From contig JAQBYL010000287.1 in assembly GCA_027622495.1 (NCBI GenBank), forward strand, positions 1 to 5,750: DNA of 5,750 nt, given 5' to 3'. The position numbers were made by a program, and so were the translations under genes. Below the pieces are notes generated by a model that had not been told where the DNA came from, made no database searches, and saw nothing but the letters and a program-made list of their open reading frames with translations. Source of the stretch: Pseudomonadota bacterium (GTDB lineage: Bacteria > Pseudomonadota > Gammaproteobacteria > Pseudomonadales > Azotimanducaceae). Positions 5,677 through 5,750 of this stretch are shown here, in pieces (positions within the stretch are counted from its first letter, which is position 1; each line of letters opens with the position of its first letter).

Positions 5677-5750
5677 CTGAACCGAAAACTGATTAAAGAT
5701 GTGAGTGTTTTGTAGATCGAGTTTGCAGTTTCTGCAGCCCATCGGTTAAA
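5677..5750. other. start of the downstream intergenic region
   Basis: The last 74 bases follow the flavoprotein stop and hold no gene. TGCAG-TTT-CTGCA at 5724-5736 could form a small hairpin, and AACCGA (5680-5685) is the complement of TCGGTT (5742-5747), but there is no T-run, so no terminator is called. Confidence 0.4.

Noticed and set aside
5266..5742. 158-codon minus-strand open frame
   Set aside because: It lies almost wholly antisense to the flavoprotein gene, whose motifs are unmistakable; its own translation is not recognisable.
5680..5747. Terminator after the flavoprotein gene
   Set aside because: The only pairings are a 6-bp repeat 56 bases apart and a 5-bp hairpin without a T-run.

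Overview
The window holds five complete protein genes, the tail end of a sixth, and a long non-coding gap that contains the most unusual DNA. Moderate GC, proteobacterial-style sequences and the gene families present (YhbW-like LLM flavoprotein, DUF3604-like C-terminus, Rrf2 regulator, NDH-2-like flavoprotein) suggest a proteobacterium, probably a free-living gammaproteobacterium. That placement is inference; there is no rRNA or other marker gene.

Layout. At 1-88 the last 28 codons of a plus-strand gene end in a sequence resembling the C-terminus of DUF3604 proteins. A short AT-rich stretch (89-197) separates it from a convergent three-gene minus-strand cluster. In transcription order the cluster is an alpha/beta hydrolase (3226 to 2459), an LLM-class flavin oxidoreductase of the YhbW/MsnO8 type (2458 to 1457, starting on the base after the hydrolase stop) and an acyl-CoA dehydrogenase-fold protein (1409 to 198). 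The hydrolase has a strong ribosome binding site, so the cluster probably begins there. The three enzymes would suit oxidation and hydrolysis of a small organic or acyl substrate, but the substrate cannot be read from the sequence.

The 683-base gap 3227-3909 has no convincing gene. It holds a 17-bp dyad just upstream of the hydrolase, a 148-bp palindromic element with 30-bp arms (3682-3829), and a sigma-70-like promoter overlain by four symmetric copies of a GTCGYA half-site (3851-3894).

That promoter drives a divergent plus-strand pair: an Rrf2 regulator with three candidate sensing cysteines, whose stop codon abuts the start of an NDH-2-like pyridine nucleotide-disulfide oxidoreductase family flavoprotein. 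The operator overlaps both promoter boxes, so the simplest model is that the Rrf2 protein represses its own operon and releases it when an Fe-S cluster or thiol senses a redox, iron or NO signal. No mobile-element gene, CRISPR array, tRNA or rRNA was seen.
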